DNA of 64,000 bases from the NCBI RefSeq assembly GCF_023898315.1, contig NC_064617.1, positions 718,969,202 to 719,033,201 on the forward strand, given 5' to 3'. Origin of the DNA: Schistocerca nitens. Its lineage: Eukaryota > Arthropoda > Insecta > Orthoptera > Acrididae. The position numbers and the translations under genes are program-made. Within the stretch, counting starts at the first letter, position 1; each line of letters starts with the position of its first letter. Below the pieces are notes generated by a model. That model was not told where the DNA came from. It saw nothing but the letters and a program-made list of their open reading frames with translations, and did not search any database. Positions 53,746 through 64,000 of this stretch are shown in pieces.

Positions 53746-56309
53746 GGGGACCACACCCTGCCTATGTAACCCATGTTAATTTAGGCAAGTATTTGACTCA
53801 TTTCTGAAAAAAACTATTTGATGCAGGACCTTAATATTTTTACTGTGTGTTACATGATGCTAATAGACTTAACTGTACTAAAATCTACTTTATCCATTTT
53901 ATAGTTTTTAAGAAATACTTTTTTAAATTTATTAACAAAAAATATTAAGTTTTTTCTGCAGAAAATATTTTTGTGAACTTCCTAATGGGGTAATATTAAT
54001 GAATGTAGTACCAGAGTTGGCTTTTTATGTTATGCAGAGTCTCCGAAAATTTCATTCATTTATCTATGAGAGTTTCTGATATAATGGGGCATATGTACTG
54101 AACATTTTAGTTTGCAGGAAATTGACTTTAAAAAAAAAAAACTTTTGAAATTTGTTACTTACAGTTAATTAAAACTATCCTGCTGCATATGATGGCCCTT
54201 CTTTGGTCTCTAACAGGTCTTCCAGCTTCTTTTTCACCTTCCTGGATGTTTGTCTCGCTTTCTTGGCCATATTAGATGCAGGCCTGTCTGCATCGGCTAT
54301 CCTCATTGTATCGCAATGTTGCAGCCCAGTGATCACACTTTCACCAGGATTAATTCCCTGCTTTTTCAGTAAACAACACTTTCCAATATTACCACAACTG
54401 AATGTAATAACAGCATCACGAACTCCTAGTTTCATTGTATGCATGCCTACAAATACTGTTTTAGGAAGGCGGTTCCAAATTATGCCGTTGGAACATTCAT
54501 TTGGGTTCTGTATCTGCCCATGCAGACATTTCCTTAGAAGGTCAGGATGAGCCAAGTCTCTGAAAACAGCTTTAATTACTGTAATAACAGCAGCAGGAAG
54601 AGAATGTTGGTGAGAATAAGATTCTCCATTTGCCCGAGCCCTATTGTATTTGACCCACGAATTTTCTCCTGGTGGACACAATCCATGAAATGGCTTATCA
54701 TCAGTAGAGGACTAATGGAAGAATACGGCTCAAACACCTCTCTTCATTGCCTCCAGATTTTCTTTATTTCTCCTAATTGCCTGCCCATAGTATACCTGCA
54801 AGTTTTCTATTTCAGTTTTAGTTGACCGACCCTGTCCGGTCAACTGTTTCCCATCTTCTAATTTTTTTCCTCTTAGTTAGTTTTCTCAGCCTTGTTCCCA
54901 AACGTTTTTGAACATGGCCTACACATTCAATTTTGCTAATAATGGCATCTCCATATGGCTTAGAGGTCACCACATTGTTGTATGCCTTGCTGTCAGCATC
55001 GCCCAAATATTTGGTGTACCGTACGCCTCTTGTTTCTACGGAGCGATGAAATATTTGTTGTACTCCACGAACTTCCATACCTCCACTTGTTCCTCTAAAA
55101 TTAGCCACACAGTTGTGTTCTTTATGTTCATTGACTTTACAACATTAGCGATATTTCGACATTATCTCCACATCTAAGCCGTTACCTGTGTCTACACTCG
55201 TTACAGTCACTACTCCATTCAGAGAAGTATGTCATCTTTTCTGCCAACTTCCATCAAGTGCAACTGCAATATCCGAACATCCATCATTTTCTTCCACTGC
55301 TTCCCTAGCAGCCAGTTTCATGCTTTCCTCATTGCTCTCGCATACAGCTTTCTCTAATATTGCAGTCAGTTTTTCAAATTTATTTGGTAGTTGATGTAAC
55401 GTCATCACTGAACGAAATGTTCTTCCTGCAGCCATGACCTTGCCAATGGATCGTAAGGCATAAACTAATCTAGTATTGATTTCATAAGGGCCACTTGCAT
55501 CTGATTTTGAAGAACTCATAAATGAAATCACAGCTGAGCATTTAGTGCAAATTAAATCCAAAGCAATTGCTAGGCCTTTTCTCCCACTGGCACTCTCACA
55601 AATTTTCACACTCTGTGACTCACCACACTTTCTACATTGTAAAAATTTAGAAATTACATCTGATAATATTGTCAAATTTATATAATAATGTTACTGGACC
55701 CCATGTCACTTACAGTAAATTCGTTGTAACTCTCTTGAAATGGTGAGAGCTTCCTTGATGGTGCACTTGTTGAAGAATTACTATTATAAACATCGTTTCC
55801 AGGCGACATAACCTCTTGTACATAAATCTTTCTGAACTTGTTTCCTCTAAATTGTCGTTTCTTGAAAATGCCTTTACGTTTCGTCATATTCAATAAACAC
55901 AACAAGACACACATAAACAAGCACTGCAAACGTAAGTATAACAACTACTCGCCATCACACTTGAACAAAACTAACCGCCTATTTGAAAGTTTGTTGTTTA
56001 CAAAAAGCAGAAACAAACGAATACCGACCGTTGCATTACAAGGATAGCCAACACACTCGGGAGTAAAAGAAAACATCCCTAACGTGCAATGTAGGGAATA
56101 TAAACATCTAAAATATGTTCAGAAAAGTGGGTGACAGAAAAGTGGGCGTGGCACATAAACACACGTGGTAGGAAAATGCTCTTTAAATGCTTGAAAAAAA
56201 ATTTCTCAGCAAAATCCTTTTCAGAGTACTTACATAAAACTTTAATCTATCGAAATATGACGAAAACCGAAAATCGATTTTTTTCGACCTGAACGACGGT
56301 GTGGTCTCC
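53746..56309 (-). mobile_element. Kolobok-type DNA transposon (copy 2)
   Basis: 2,564 bp with inverted ends GGGGACCACACC (53746) and, inverted at 56309, GGAGACCACACC, and TTAA on both sides (53742-53745 and 56310-56313). The minus strand encodes one broken transposase. TTAA duplication with this protein type identifies Kolobok rather than piggyBac. Confidence 0.85.
54175..55887 (-). pseudogene. Kolobok/Mutator-like-domain transposase
   Basis: Recognisable along nearly its whole length. Basic start MTKRKGIFKKRQFRGNKF (55887). A CRKCG...CTKC zinc pair, RLVYALRSIGK and VALDGSWQKR at 55675-55232. SLNGVVTVTSVDTG just past a TGA (about 55220). RGTSGGMEVRGVQQ, YLGDADSKAY and ECVGHVQKRLGTRLR at 55090-54870. 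CPPGENSWVKYNRA, LLRKCLHGQIQNPNE and the KKARQTSRKVKKKLE tail at 54681-54175. At least two nonsense codons and several frameshifts inactivate it. It would cut at TTAA in active relatives. Confidence 0.8.
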
Positions 56310-56313
56310 TTAA

Positions 56314-56559
56314 AGACTGCCCCTTATTTATTATCGGCAGTGTGCATATGTTTCGGGAAGGCGCCTTTTCAAGTCACATACTGATACACATTAGGTTAGC
56401 GCCAGCGGGCTGGTTTTGACGGCGACAAGCAGCAAGAGTTACTTTCAGTCCTACTGTACACGCTGTTTCGGCAGCTCTTGCGCCCATGTCGGCCCGACGT
56501 TGCACAAATTTATCATCCACAAGCCGGTGCTTGAAGCCTGATGGCCTCCATCGGAAATT
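56314..56559. other. No gene recognised
   Basis: Short gap without recognisable content. Confidence 0.5.
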
Positions 56560-56690
56560 ATGATGTGAATGTAGTACATGAGTACATTTATGTGGGACAT
56601 GAAATCCAGCTTGGGAAAGACAATCAGACAGCAGAGATTACTCGGTGTGTTGGCCTGAGCTGGATGGCATCTGTGGCCGCAAATTCACAA
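56560..56690 (+). pseudogene. RTE-like LINE fragment
   Basis: Plus-strand residues EYIYVGHEIQLGKDNQTAEI followed by GLSWMAS match the C-terminal YLG...N...EI.RR...W.A block of RTE reverse transcriptases. A similar stretch recurs at 58050-58130. Confidence 0.65.
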
Positions 56691-57073
56691 TAAAAGTACC
56701 TTACGCGGTGACGCCACTAGATAGCTGTGACTCGCAAAGCTCACGATACGTGGAAAGTGAAAATAATAATAGCCAGCTTGACGATTAAAAAACAAAGGCG
56801 ACTGTAAGCGAAATTGACTATTATTTGAAGACAGTTTGATTCGATCGCAGCTAATGCACCACAGTACCCGAATTCGACAAAGTTTGCTCGAGCTGAATGT
56901 TCATATATAGTCAAAGACTTTACGAGGATGAACGAAGTCGGTTATTACCTCTCAATACAGAGAATTTGGTGCTCATTCACCATTATTTGCCTCTAGTTCA
57001 GCAAGAGCACTAATTTATTTATTTTTGTTAAAACGAATAATAAACATTGTGAACATGAGAGTCGTTCATTCTA
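56691..57073. other. No gene recognised
   Basis: Short frames only. Confidence 0.5.
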
Positions 57074-58445
57074 GTCATCAAAAGGCAAACTGATCATCCA
57101 CAAAATTGGGAAAGATCAAGGAGAAGTTATTACTGAAATAGACAAAACTATGGAAACTATCAAGGATTTTTATCGTAAAGATCTAGTCATACAGTCAATC
57201 AGTGACAATCAAAGCCCACATGATGAATGATAAAGATCTGTTATGAATATGGAATCGGAAGAATTGGAAACTACCAATAAAAACTAAATGCAAACAGATA
57301 TAAAGCAACTCAAGAATTTGTAAGGCATTAGGAGAAGATCAAGTTAAGAGCGAGGTGCTTAAAATTGTAGGTGTGACACCTGAACACTTCTATGAAATAA
57401 ATATTTCAATAAAGGGAAAACTGAAGAATCATGGAAAATTTCTCAAAAACGGAGACAATACGAACGTCGAAAATTAAAGGTGTATTAGTCTTTGATCTAC
57501 GAACAGGAGGAATTCAGGAATTCATTACAACTGACCATATTCAACTAGCCTGCCCACTGATAGAGAAATGTACGTAGTATAACACCCTACTTCACATGGC
57601 CTTCATAGACTGCCAGAAGGCGTTCGGTACGATCGAAACCTGGACAGTGTTGAGGACGATGAATAGAGCCCGCGCCGACTACAGACATAAAAACTCAAAC
57701 CGCTACATTTACGAGAATATCACTCTACATACGAAAATAAAGGAAGACTGGATCACTGGAAAGGTTCCCGTGAGAAGAGCCGCCCCACAAGGAGACACAA
57801 TCTCACTTAAATTATTCACCTTGGCACTTGAGGATATTTTCAGGTATCTATCATGGGGACAGAAAGATATCAACATAGGTGGAAGACGTCTCAACCCTGT
57901 TGGTTTTGCAGCACTACAAACAAAGTGAAAACAATGATTCGAGAATTCAAAGAAACTTCCGAAGTTATAGGTCTTAAAATTAACCTTCAAAAGACTAGAG
58001 TCATGAACCCTGTCAGCATCATGGTCTCCATCGAAAATCATGCTCTGGGTATAGTAAATCCAACTTAGGAAAGACAACCAGACAGCAGAGAATACTCGGC
58101 GAGTTAGCCTCAACTGGGTAGCATTTGGGAAGCTTTATTACATTCTCCGTAAACCTACTATCCTATATGTGTAAAATGGAAGGTTTATGACATTATGCGT
58201 CCTGCTTGTAACAACACATGGGCTCGAAACAGTGAGACAACAAGCAAAGCACATCGGCTCCCGGTCTGTAGAAGGGCAATAGAGAGACCAGCGCTTGGAG
58301 TGAGTTTGAGAGACAGGATCAGGAACGAAGAGATATGGAGAAGAATGAGGGTCAATGACTTTGTCGAGCAGATAGCGAGACTGAAGTGGCGTTGGGCAGA
58401 GCTGACAACAGTCCTAAGCGGAACCCCTCTTTTGTGGATGTTCAC
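57074..58445 (+). mobile_element. RTE-like LINE, decayed
   Basis: Reverse transcriptase remnants in order: LIIHKIGKDQGEVI and IKDFYRKDL (57090-57180), EVLKIVG (57355), then FIDCQKAFGTIETW (57600, palm block with the catalytic Asp) and RRAAPQGDTISLKLFTLALE (57775). Later GLKINLQKTRVM (57970) and the C-terminal RRAIERPALGVSLRDRIRNE and KWRWAE (58275-58395). The FADD box is lost in a deletion. Ends not defined. Confidence 0.75.
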
Positions 58446-58465
58446 AAATCCATATAATCTAGGGT

Positions 58466-58482
58466 GGGGGGGGGGGGGGGCA
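58466..58482. repeat. Poly(G) tract
   Basis: A run of G bases interrupted once, just after the RTE remnant. Confidence 0.9.
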
Positions 58483-58489
58483 GCACAAT

Positions 58490-59432
58490 AAGACTTAAGA
58501 TCCTTGGTAGTCTCTTGCGACGAGGAACTTCTCTTCAGGAGGTTTTTAGTCGTTCTCCGGACCCTATCTGTTGTGTTAGTAGAGAGTCTGCGATACGATG
58601 GATCATATAGTTAACACTTCATTTGAGTATATAACCCCGCTTTTCCAACACAAGCGTAGCATCGCCCTTGTCTTTGGTTAAGAGAGCAATATTAGGGTCC
58701 ATACTGAGTTAACGTAAAGCAGCACCCTTAGCTGCTGTGTGATATTGTAGGAATTACATCGTATAACGTAAGTTTCTGTTTATGTTGTTCTTTATTGTGC
58801 TACCGGTTTTAGCCAAAGACCGCTACCCAGCAACTGCTGTATACAAGTGACGTAAGCAGGAAAATTACAGATGAAAAGGATGTTTGAATACTGTAATAAA
58901 AATACAAGCAATATTTCCAGATTCGTGTTAACAACAGAAGTTACATTATAAGGTAATATCAAAAACTTAATCGCTATGAATAACATGTAGTCATACAGAG
59001 GTAGATACATGAAGTGTCAATTACGGACAACTATCCAAGGAATAAAAATAAAACAGCAAAGAATCATAAGTAACTGCTAGCGTCAAACATCTTTAACCTG
59101 TAAATAACGCAGATTCACTATCAAATCAAGTGGCCCTTTTGACTAGTATCAACTACGTAGTAAAATATAACGAAAATTTACAATGTACTTTTTGTTTTTC
59201 ATTTCGAGTTGTTCACTCAAAATAGAATTTGGTTCCTTAGTATAATAGGAAAAAATTCTAGCTCTTTCATGAGATCCATTCATCTGTCTTTCTCTGCCAT
59301 AGGGTTAGATTTATGGCTTTTACTGGACTGAATTGTATTTTCAGAACGAAACTCAGATTTTACTCTTCTTTTACGAAATATATCTGATATATGGTCATAT
59401 TTTGTTTTCTGTTTTTCCTCTTCCTTTATTAT
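58490..59432. other. No gene recognised
   Basis: AT-rich, short frames only. Confidence 0.55.
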
Positions 59433-59850
59433 TTACATCTACATCTGCATGACTACTCTGAAATTAACACAAGTGCCTGGCAGAGAGTTCTTCGAAGCAC
59501 CTTAGACTATTTCTCTACTGTCCCACACTCTAACAGCGCTGGAAGAAATGGACACTTGTCTTTCCTTACTATTTCTGATTTTGCCTGATTTTGTTATGAT
59601 GATCATTTATTTCTGTGTCGGTTGCGCCAGTACAATACTTTCGCATTCGAATGAGAAAGTTGGAAATTAAAATCTCGTGAAAATGTCTCGCCGCATCGAA
59701 AAACGCCTTTTTTTTAATGACTGCCTTCACAACTCGCTTGTCATATCCATGACACTCTCTACCCTATTTCTCGATAGTACAAAACGAGCTGTCCTTCTTT
59801 GAAATTTTTCGGCGTCGTCCGTCAAACGTATTTGGGAAAGATCCCACACT
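59433..59850 (-). mobile_element. CR1/jockey-like LINE 3' end (copy 4)
   Basis: Antisense tail TTTACATCTACATCTGCATG at 59433, then ACAAGTGCCTGGCAGAG. On the minus strand a frame-shifted RT C-terminus ends near 59850, with VGSFPNTFDGRRRKISKK comparable to the alternative frame of copy 1. 5'-truncated, as usual for LINE insertions. Confidence 0.75.
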
Positions 59851-60270
59851 TTCTCTGCCTCTGCCATCTCTTCTCTCGTGTCGTTTGCTGTTCACGTCTG
59901 ATAGTCTAAATCTGCTGGTGTGTCGGTAGCAGTGGGAGGTGGGTACGAGGTACACCTTCTTACTACAAACACGTATAGCTGCGTGGGTAAAATCCACACA
60001 CTTTTATTTACACGTAGCTACACTATCAAAGGCAAATAACTGATGTACTTAACTTCCTCTGTTGCTTTTACAACTAACTGAATACTGTCCTTGGTTCACT
60101 GAATAGTTGCATCTAGTAATCGAAGATTGTGGCACAGGCGTAACAGGCAGTCTTCCAAGGTTCTTTGTGTCTTCTGATTTGATCTCTGTCTTCTGATTTG
60201 ATCTCTGCGTGCAACGGATTATCACGGGGAATAGTAAATACAATGATTTCAGTAGTGGACGTGGTCTTTA
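59851..60270. other. No gene recognised
   Basis: Short unassigned stretch with a small tandem duplication of TCTTCTGATTTGATCTCTG near 60171-60207. Confidence 0.55.
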
Positions 60271-60795
60271 GCGGAATTCGTTTTCGAGCTCACGTGTGAA
60301 AAGTCGTTAAAGATTCTGAAGGGGCGATCAGTGGCATTACCAGACTTCTGTAAATAATGAAAATGTCGTCTACATATATGGAGTGTGGAAGAAAACCTAG
60401 AGTGGCGACATGTCTGGAGGACATTGCAGAGTACGCCATGAAAACACGCGCTGCAATATAGTACAGCAGTAAGCGTTGCTTTCTCTGTCAGACAGAATGC
60501 TGACATCGTCATAAAAGGGACACGCTCAAAAAGTGTGTTTACAGAAGAACCGTAAAGTTAATTCATTTCTCCGTAGGCCTCATATAAAGAAAATGGAAAT
60601 AATACGATTTCACGAAGCGAATTCAAAAGCACTGCTCCGAACGCAACCTTATGCAAACGGAACAGAAATCGCACGAAGCACAACAGTGAAAGTGCGAAGC
60701 AAACCTTCACTGGTGAAATGTCACATCATATTTAGAATGGACGCATTCGAATAGTTTAGTCTGAAAATTCAAGATCATGTACATGCAGTCAGAAC
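60271..60795 (-). repeat. Left arm of a 525-bp inverted repeat (Penelope-like RT)
   Basis: Inverted copy of 63228-63752, both exactly 525 bp, with only a handful of mismatches. On the minus strand it contains the YVDDIF box (in a frame reading SIYVDDIF) of Penelope-like reverse transcriptase. A shared 73-codon frame (60533-60754) is present identically in both arms. Confidence 0.9.
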
Positions 60796-61404
60796 GCCCA
60801 TCCACAACCACAGGAGACGGCTGCATTCGCGCTGATGAGGATGACGTTGATGGTGATGATCACTCGATATCTATGAAAGATGTCACTGACAATGGAGACG
60901 GATGCTCCATTGGCAGCTTCGCCATTCGACTGAGGAGAGAACGAAGTCATTCTAACACACTAAATCCCGTTTTGTTGACAGATTGTCTGACATTCCAGTG
61001 GCAATAGCTTGAGGACCATTGTCTGAAACGATGACTTGAGATAATCCTTCGAGACAGAAAGAGTAAGTGAGTGCTCTGACAGTGCCAATGCTGCTTGTAG
61101 AATTTACGGGAATTGCAAAAGGATTTATGCTGAAAGCGTTGACTATGATTAGCCATCATGTGTTCCTAAAGGGACCAGAAAAGTCTATATGACTGTACTG
61201 CCAAGGATCTTCTCGTCGTTGCCCAATTGAAAACTTCTTAGCGCCGCGCTGCCTGGTTTTCCGAAAAATGCGTGACTTTGCAAAGTTATCAGATCAGTTT
61301 GTCTGTTAATTCCTTGCTAGATACAATGTTGGCCCTGCTGCTGCTTTGTTTTGACCATATCCCAGTATCTCCTATGTAAAAGACGTAAAAGATTATGTCG
61401 TAAT

Positions 61405-61601
61405 AGAATGAAATTTTCACTCTACAGCGGAGTGTGCGCTGATATGAAACTTCCTGGCAGATTAAAACTGTGTGCCGGACCGAGACTCGAACTCGGGAGC
61501 TTTGCCTTTCGCGGGCAAGTGCACCGACAGAGCTACCCAAGCACGACTCAAGCCCCGTCCTCACAGCTTTACTTCTGCCAGTACCTCGTCTCCTACCTTT
61601 C
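61405..61601 (-). mobile_element. tRNA-derived SINE, fourth family
   Basis: Perfect 12-bp duplication TTATGTCGTAAT (61393-61404 and 61602-61613). On the minus strand a tRNA-like head with B box GAGTTCGAGTCTC is followed by TTTTAATCTGCCAGGAAGTT and a CTGTAGAGTGAAAATTTCAT tail. Confidence 0.88.
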
Positions 61602-61614
61602 TTATGTCGTAATG

Positions 61615-61808
61615 TCGGCCGCTGTGGCAGAGCGGTTCTAGGCCCTTCAGTCCGGAACCGCGCTGCTGCTACGGTCGCAGGCTCGAATCCTGCCTCGGGC
61701 ATGGATGTGTGTGGTGTCCTTGGGTTAGTTAGGTTTAAGCAGTTCTAAGTCTAGGGGACTCACGACCTCAGATGTTACGTACCATATTGATCAGAGCCAT
61801 TTGAACCT
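61615..61808 (+). mobile_element. tRNA-Leu/Ser-like SINE, main family
   Basis: Begins TCGGCCGCTGTGGCAGAGCG directly after the other SINE's duplication, with B box GGCTCGAATCC and 3' end AGAGCCATTTGAACC. It therefore inserted at, or next to, the older SINE's target site. Confidence 0.88.
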
Positions 61809-63227
61809 TTAATGCTGTAATGCTGCAAAAATCAGGACTCCTTCTTCATTTGCCATGTGTAACATGTTTAATCGAAAAACTTTTACGTTGCGCATAGTAT
61901 CGTCTAACCAATGAATCTGAGATTGAATTCTTATTAAGAGACAAGTCATACGAACGTAATTTTTGAGCGAAAGGAGTGAACAATAAATTGTTTTCTACTG
62001 CTTGACCGATCCGCTGATGATTAGTACGAAAAGATCCTAGAGCTTTTAATTGAGACTGATGTTTGGAGATAAGATTATTCTGATGCATCAGGTTACAGAT
62101 CATTGCCGAATAGTAAGTGACACAGAGAATCTGCATTTGAGTCCATTGAAGTTGGGCACTGAATAACATTATACTGATAATTAGAACGAATTACGGACAG
62201 TGTTGTAGCTTTTGAACCATTCGCTCTAGTACATCTTTTGCTGGATGAAAAATGCAGTTAATTCTTTGTGATCACTGACAGGAAACCATCTTCTGTCGTG
62301 CAGATAATGATGAAACTTTGTAACCCCATAAATGATTGCCAACGCTTTTATTCTGACTGCAATTTTATTGAGTGTTGTTCCAAATTTTCGACACAAATGC
62401 CATGGGGCGCTCGGTGTGAAGATGTATCTATTGCCAGTACTACTGGTTTGCTCGGATCTAAGTGTATAAGACAAGTGTGACTAAACAGAGCGTCCTTCAA
62501 TTTCTGAAATGAATGTTCGCATTCTTGAGTCCATTTGAAAGGAAGTTTTATGCGTGAGGCGATGCAGTGGTGCCGTAATTTCAGCTACACTCAGGATAAA
62601 ACTTACAAAATAATTAATCATTTCAATACTGCTTATAATTCCTGAACATTGTTAGGGGATGGTAACTTTCGAATGGTCCCTAAACGTTTGGTAGTGGGAC
62701 GTGCGCCCTGAGCGTCAGCGATATGTAGGAGCTGAGGCGTTCCCCAACAGAACATGCTGATACCGATACAAACCTCCATGAGTATTACTTACTATGAATT
62801 CCTTTGCTTCGTTGTCAAGAGGAAGTTTCAGGTAAGTGTCTGCTAAACCTATTTTCGAGAAAAATCGTCCTCCTGCCAGCCTGTCTAATTCCTCGGTAAG
62901 TGGTTGGGAATGAATCTGTCACTGTTTCAGGATTGACAACGGCTTTTAAATCTACACAGCTTCTAATTTTTCCTTTTGCTTTCCTGGTGATTACCAGATG
63001 AAATGCCCATTGGCTTGCTGAAATGAGTTGCCGAACGTCAGTTTGTTCCAGCCGTTTCAGGTCAGTAGCTACTCGTATTTCACTTCACGTAGCGTGCGCT
63101 ACAAGACATGCTCTGTAAAATTTAGATTTCGCATTATCTTCAAGTATAAAATGTACTTTTAAATCCTTCGCATAACTCAGCGTGACATGAAACACATACT
63201 TGTGTAATGCTCTCGTGTCAAATCTGA

Positions 63228-63752
63228 GTTCTGACTGCATGTACATGATCTTGAATTTTCAGACTAAACTATTCGAATGCGTCCATTCTAAATATGATGT
63301 GACATTTCACCAGTGAAGGTTTGCTTCGCACTTTCACTGTCGTGCTTCGTGCGATTTCTGTTCCGTTTGCATAAGGTTGCGTTCGGAGCAGTGCTTTTGA
63401 ATTCGCTTCGTGAAATCGTATTATTTCCATTTTCTTTATATGAGGCCTACGGAGAAATGAATTAACTTTACGGTTCTTCTGTAAACACACTTTTTGAGCG
63501 TGTCCCTTTTATGACGATGTCAGCATTCTGTCTGACAGAGAAAGCAACGCTTACTGCTGTACTATATTGCAGCGCGTGTTTTCATGGCGTACTCTGCAAT
63601 GTCCTCCAGACATGTCGCCACTCTAGGTTTTCTTCCACACTCCATATATGTAGACGACATTTTCATTAGTTACAGAAGTCTGGTAATGCCACTGAACGCC
63701 TCTTCAGAATCTTTAACGACTTTTCACACGTGAGCTCGAAAACGAATTCCGC
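63228..63752 (+). repeat. Right arm of the 525-bp inverted repeat
   Basis: Starts GTTCTGACTGCATGTACATG and ends AACGAATTCCGC, the inverse of the left arm. The Penelope-like coding sequence continues past this arm to the window end but stops at the outer edge of the left arm. Confidence 0.9.
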
Positions 63753-64000
63753 CAATTAAATTATTTGGATCCAACATTAAAAATAGTCGATAACAAAATT
63801 TCTTTCCATATTTTTCGTAAAAAAACCAGCACTGATCAAATAATGCCGTCCTGTTCAACACATCCTCACTTTCACAAAAAAGCCTTTTTCCGTTATTCCA
63901 TTCATACAGCTGTTTCTTCTACTCTATCCGATGAAAACCTCGATGCTGAGATTAATTCGAATAAAAATACTGCAGTCAATAATGCATACGAACCAATCAT
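63470..64000 (+). pseudogene. Penelope-like element RT fragment (runs off the window)
   Basis: Plus-strand residues SIYVDDIFISYRSL (near 63645), then LNYLDPTLKIVDNK and FHIFRKKTSTDQIMPSCSTH, then PHFHKKAFFRYSIHTAV and NNAYEPI up to the window edge. The YVDD box followed by LDP/LDV and FxxYRKPTxTD is characteristic of Penelope-like reverse transcriptases. A frameshift lies before about 63740. The GIY-YIG endonuclease, if present, would be outside the window. Confidence 0.75.

Larger units (their letters stand above)
60800..63220 (-). mobile_element. Decayed Ty3/gypsy pol, enclosed by the inverted arms
   Basis: Minus strand in order: RT (63110-62640) with KPLSIRKQ-type sequence and GGRFFSKIGLADTYLKLPLD, then IVSNTHGGLYRYQ. 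RNase H (62474-62226) with LNKIAVRIKALAIIYGVTKF, HHYLHDR and SDHKELTAFF. Integrase core (61310-60960) with WQYSHIDFSGPF, LIIVNAFS and VIVSDNGPQ. Stops and frameshifts throughout, with two SINEs between RNase H and integrase. No LTRs were found. It differs from the LTR element at 39368-47514. Confidence 0.75.

Noticed and set aside
53273..53807. Two overlapping plus-strand frames of 107 and 114 codons as genes
   Set aside because: The region is GC-rich, which lengthens random frames; no domain, start context or splice logic supports them.
60533..60754. A conserved 73-codon gene, because the identical frame occurs again at 63269-63490
   Set aside because: Identity is explained by the 525-bp inverted duplication, not by protein-level selection.
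16658..64000. Further UGT exons downstream
   Set aside because: I looked on the plus strand for the C-terminal UGT signature (HGG...E....P..G.P) and the following N-terminal blocks, and saw none.

Overview
This is eukaryotic, repeat-dominated DNA, most likely from an orthopteran insect genome of the grasshopper/locust (Schistocerca-like) type. The organism call is an inference. It rests on several tRNA-derived SINE families that I associate with such genomes, on LINE 3' ends with an (ACATCT)n-like tail, and on many Tc1/mariner elements. There are no operons, rRNA genes, CRISPR arrays or bacterial signals. The only piece I would call a host gene is one coding exon (16473-16646), the first coding exon of a UDP-glucuronosyltransferase, with a signal peptide and a clean 5' splice donor. 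No later exon of that gene was recognised in the window.

Layout. 1-447: 3' end of a CR1/jockey-like LINE. 2086-4190: decayed Kolobok-type element (antisense). 5017-10034: a Tc1 element carrying a nearly intact single-ORF LINE (5183-8390) and two SINEs. 10237-13496: a second Tc1 family copy split by an unclassified 1.9-kb insertion. 13.5-16.3 kb: low-information DNA, a (TA)n tract and a GC-rich block. 16.47-16.65 kb: UGT exon, followed 32 bp later by a Tc1 element (16679-19956) that holds a foldback element and two SINEs. 20.2-27.1 kb: a LINE fragment, a mariner-like element and three more Tc1 elements. 29.75-30.29 kb: a palindromic element.

30.4-52.2 kb is the most structured part. One antisense LINE copy (about 2.4 kb of remaining sequence) has been inflated to nearly 22 kb by nested insertions: a 7,356-bp large-TIR element with 6-bp target duplication and AG...CT ends (31217-38572, Polinton/Maverick-like termini), an 8.1-kb Ty3/gypsy-type LTR retrotransposon (39368-47514), a Tc1 element (47837-51526) that contains a 2.7-kb insertion carrying an uncharacterised arthropod protein family, and SINEs. 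The LTR element keeps a long coiled-coil Gag and RNase H-integrase but has lost protease and reverse transcriptase.

52.2-64 kb: Tc1 and hAT remnants, a second Kolobok element with TTAA target duplication (53746-56309), RTE LINE remnants, another LINE tail, decayed gypsy pol enclosed by two nearly identical 525-bp inverted arms (60271-60795 and 63228-63752), and a Penelope-like RT fragment that runs off the right end. Most coding sequence here belongs to mobile elements in various states of decay. The best preserved are the LINE at 5183-8390 and the LTR element at 39368-47514.
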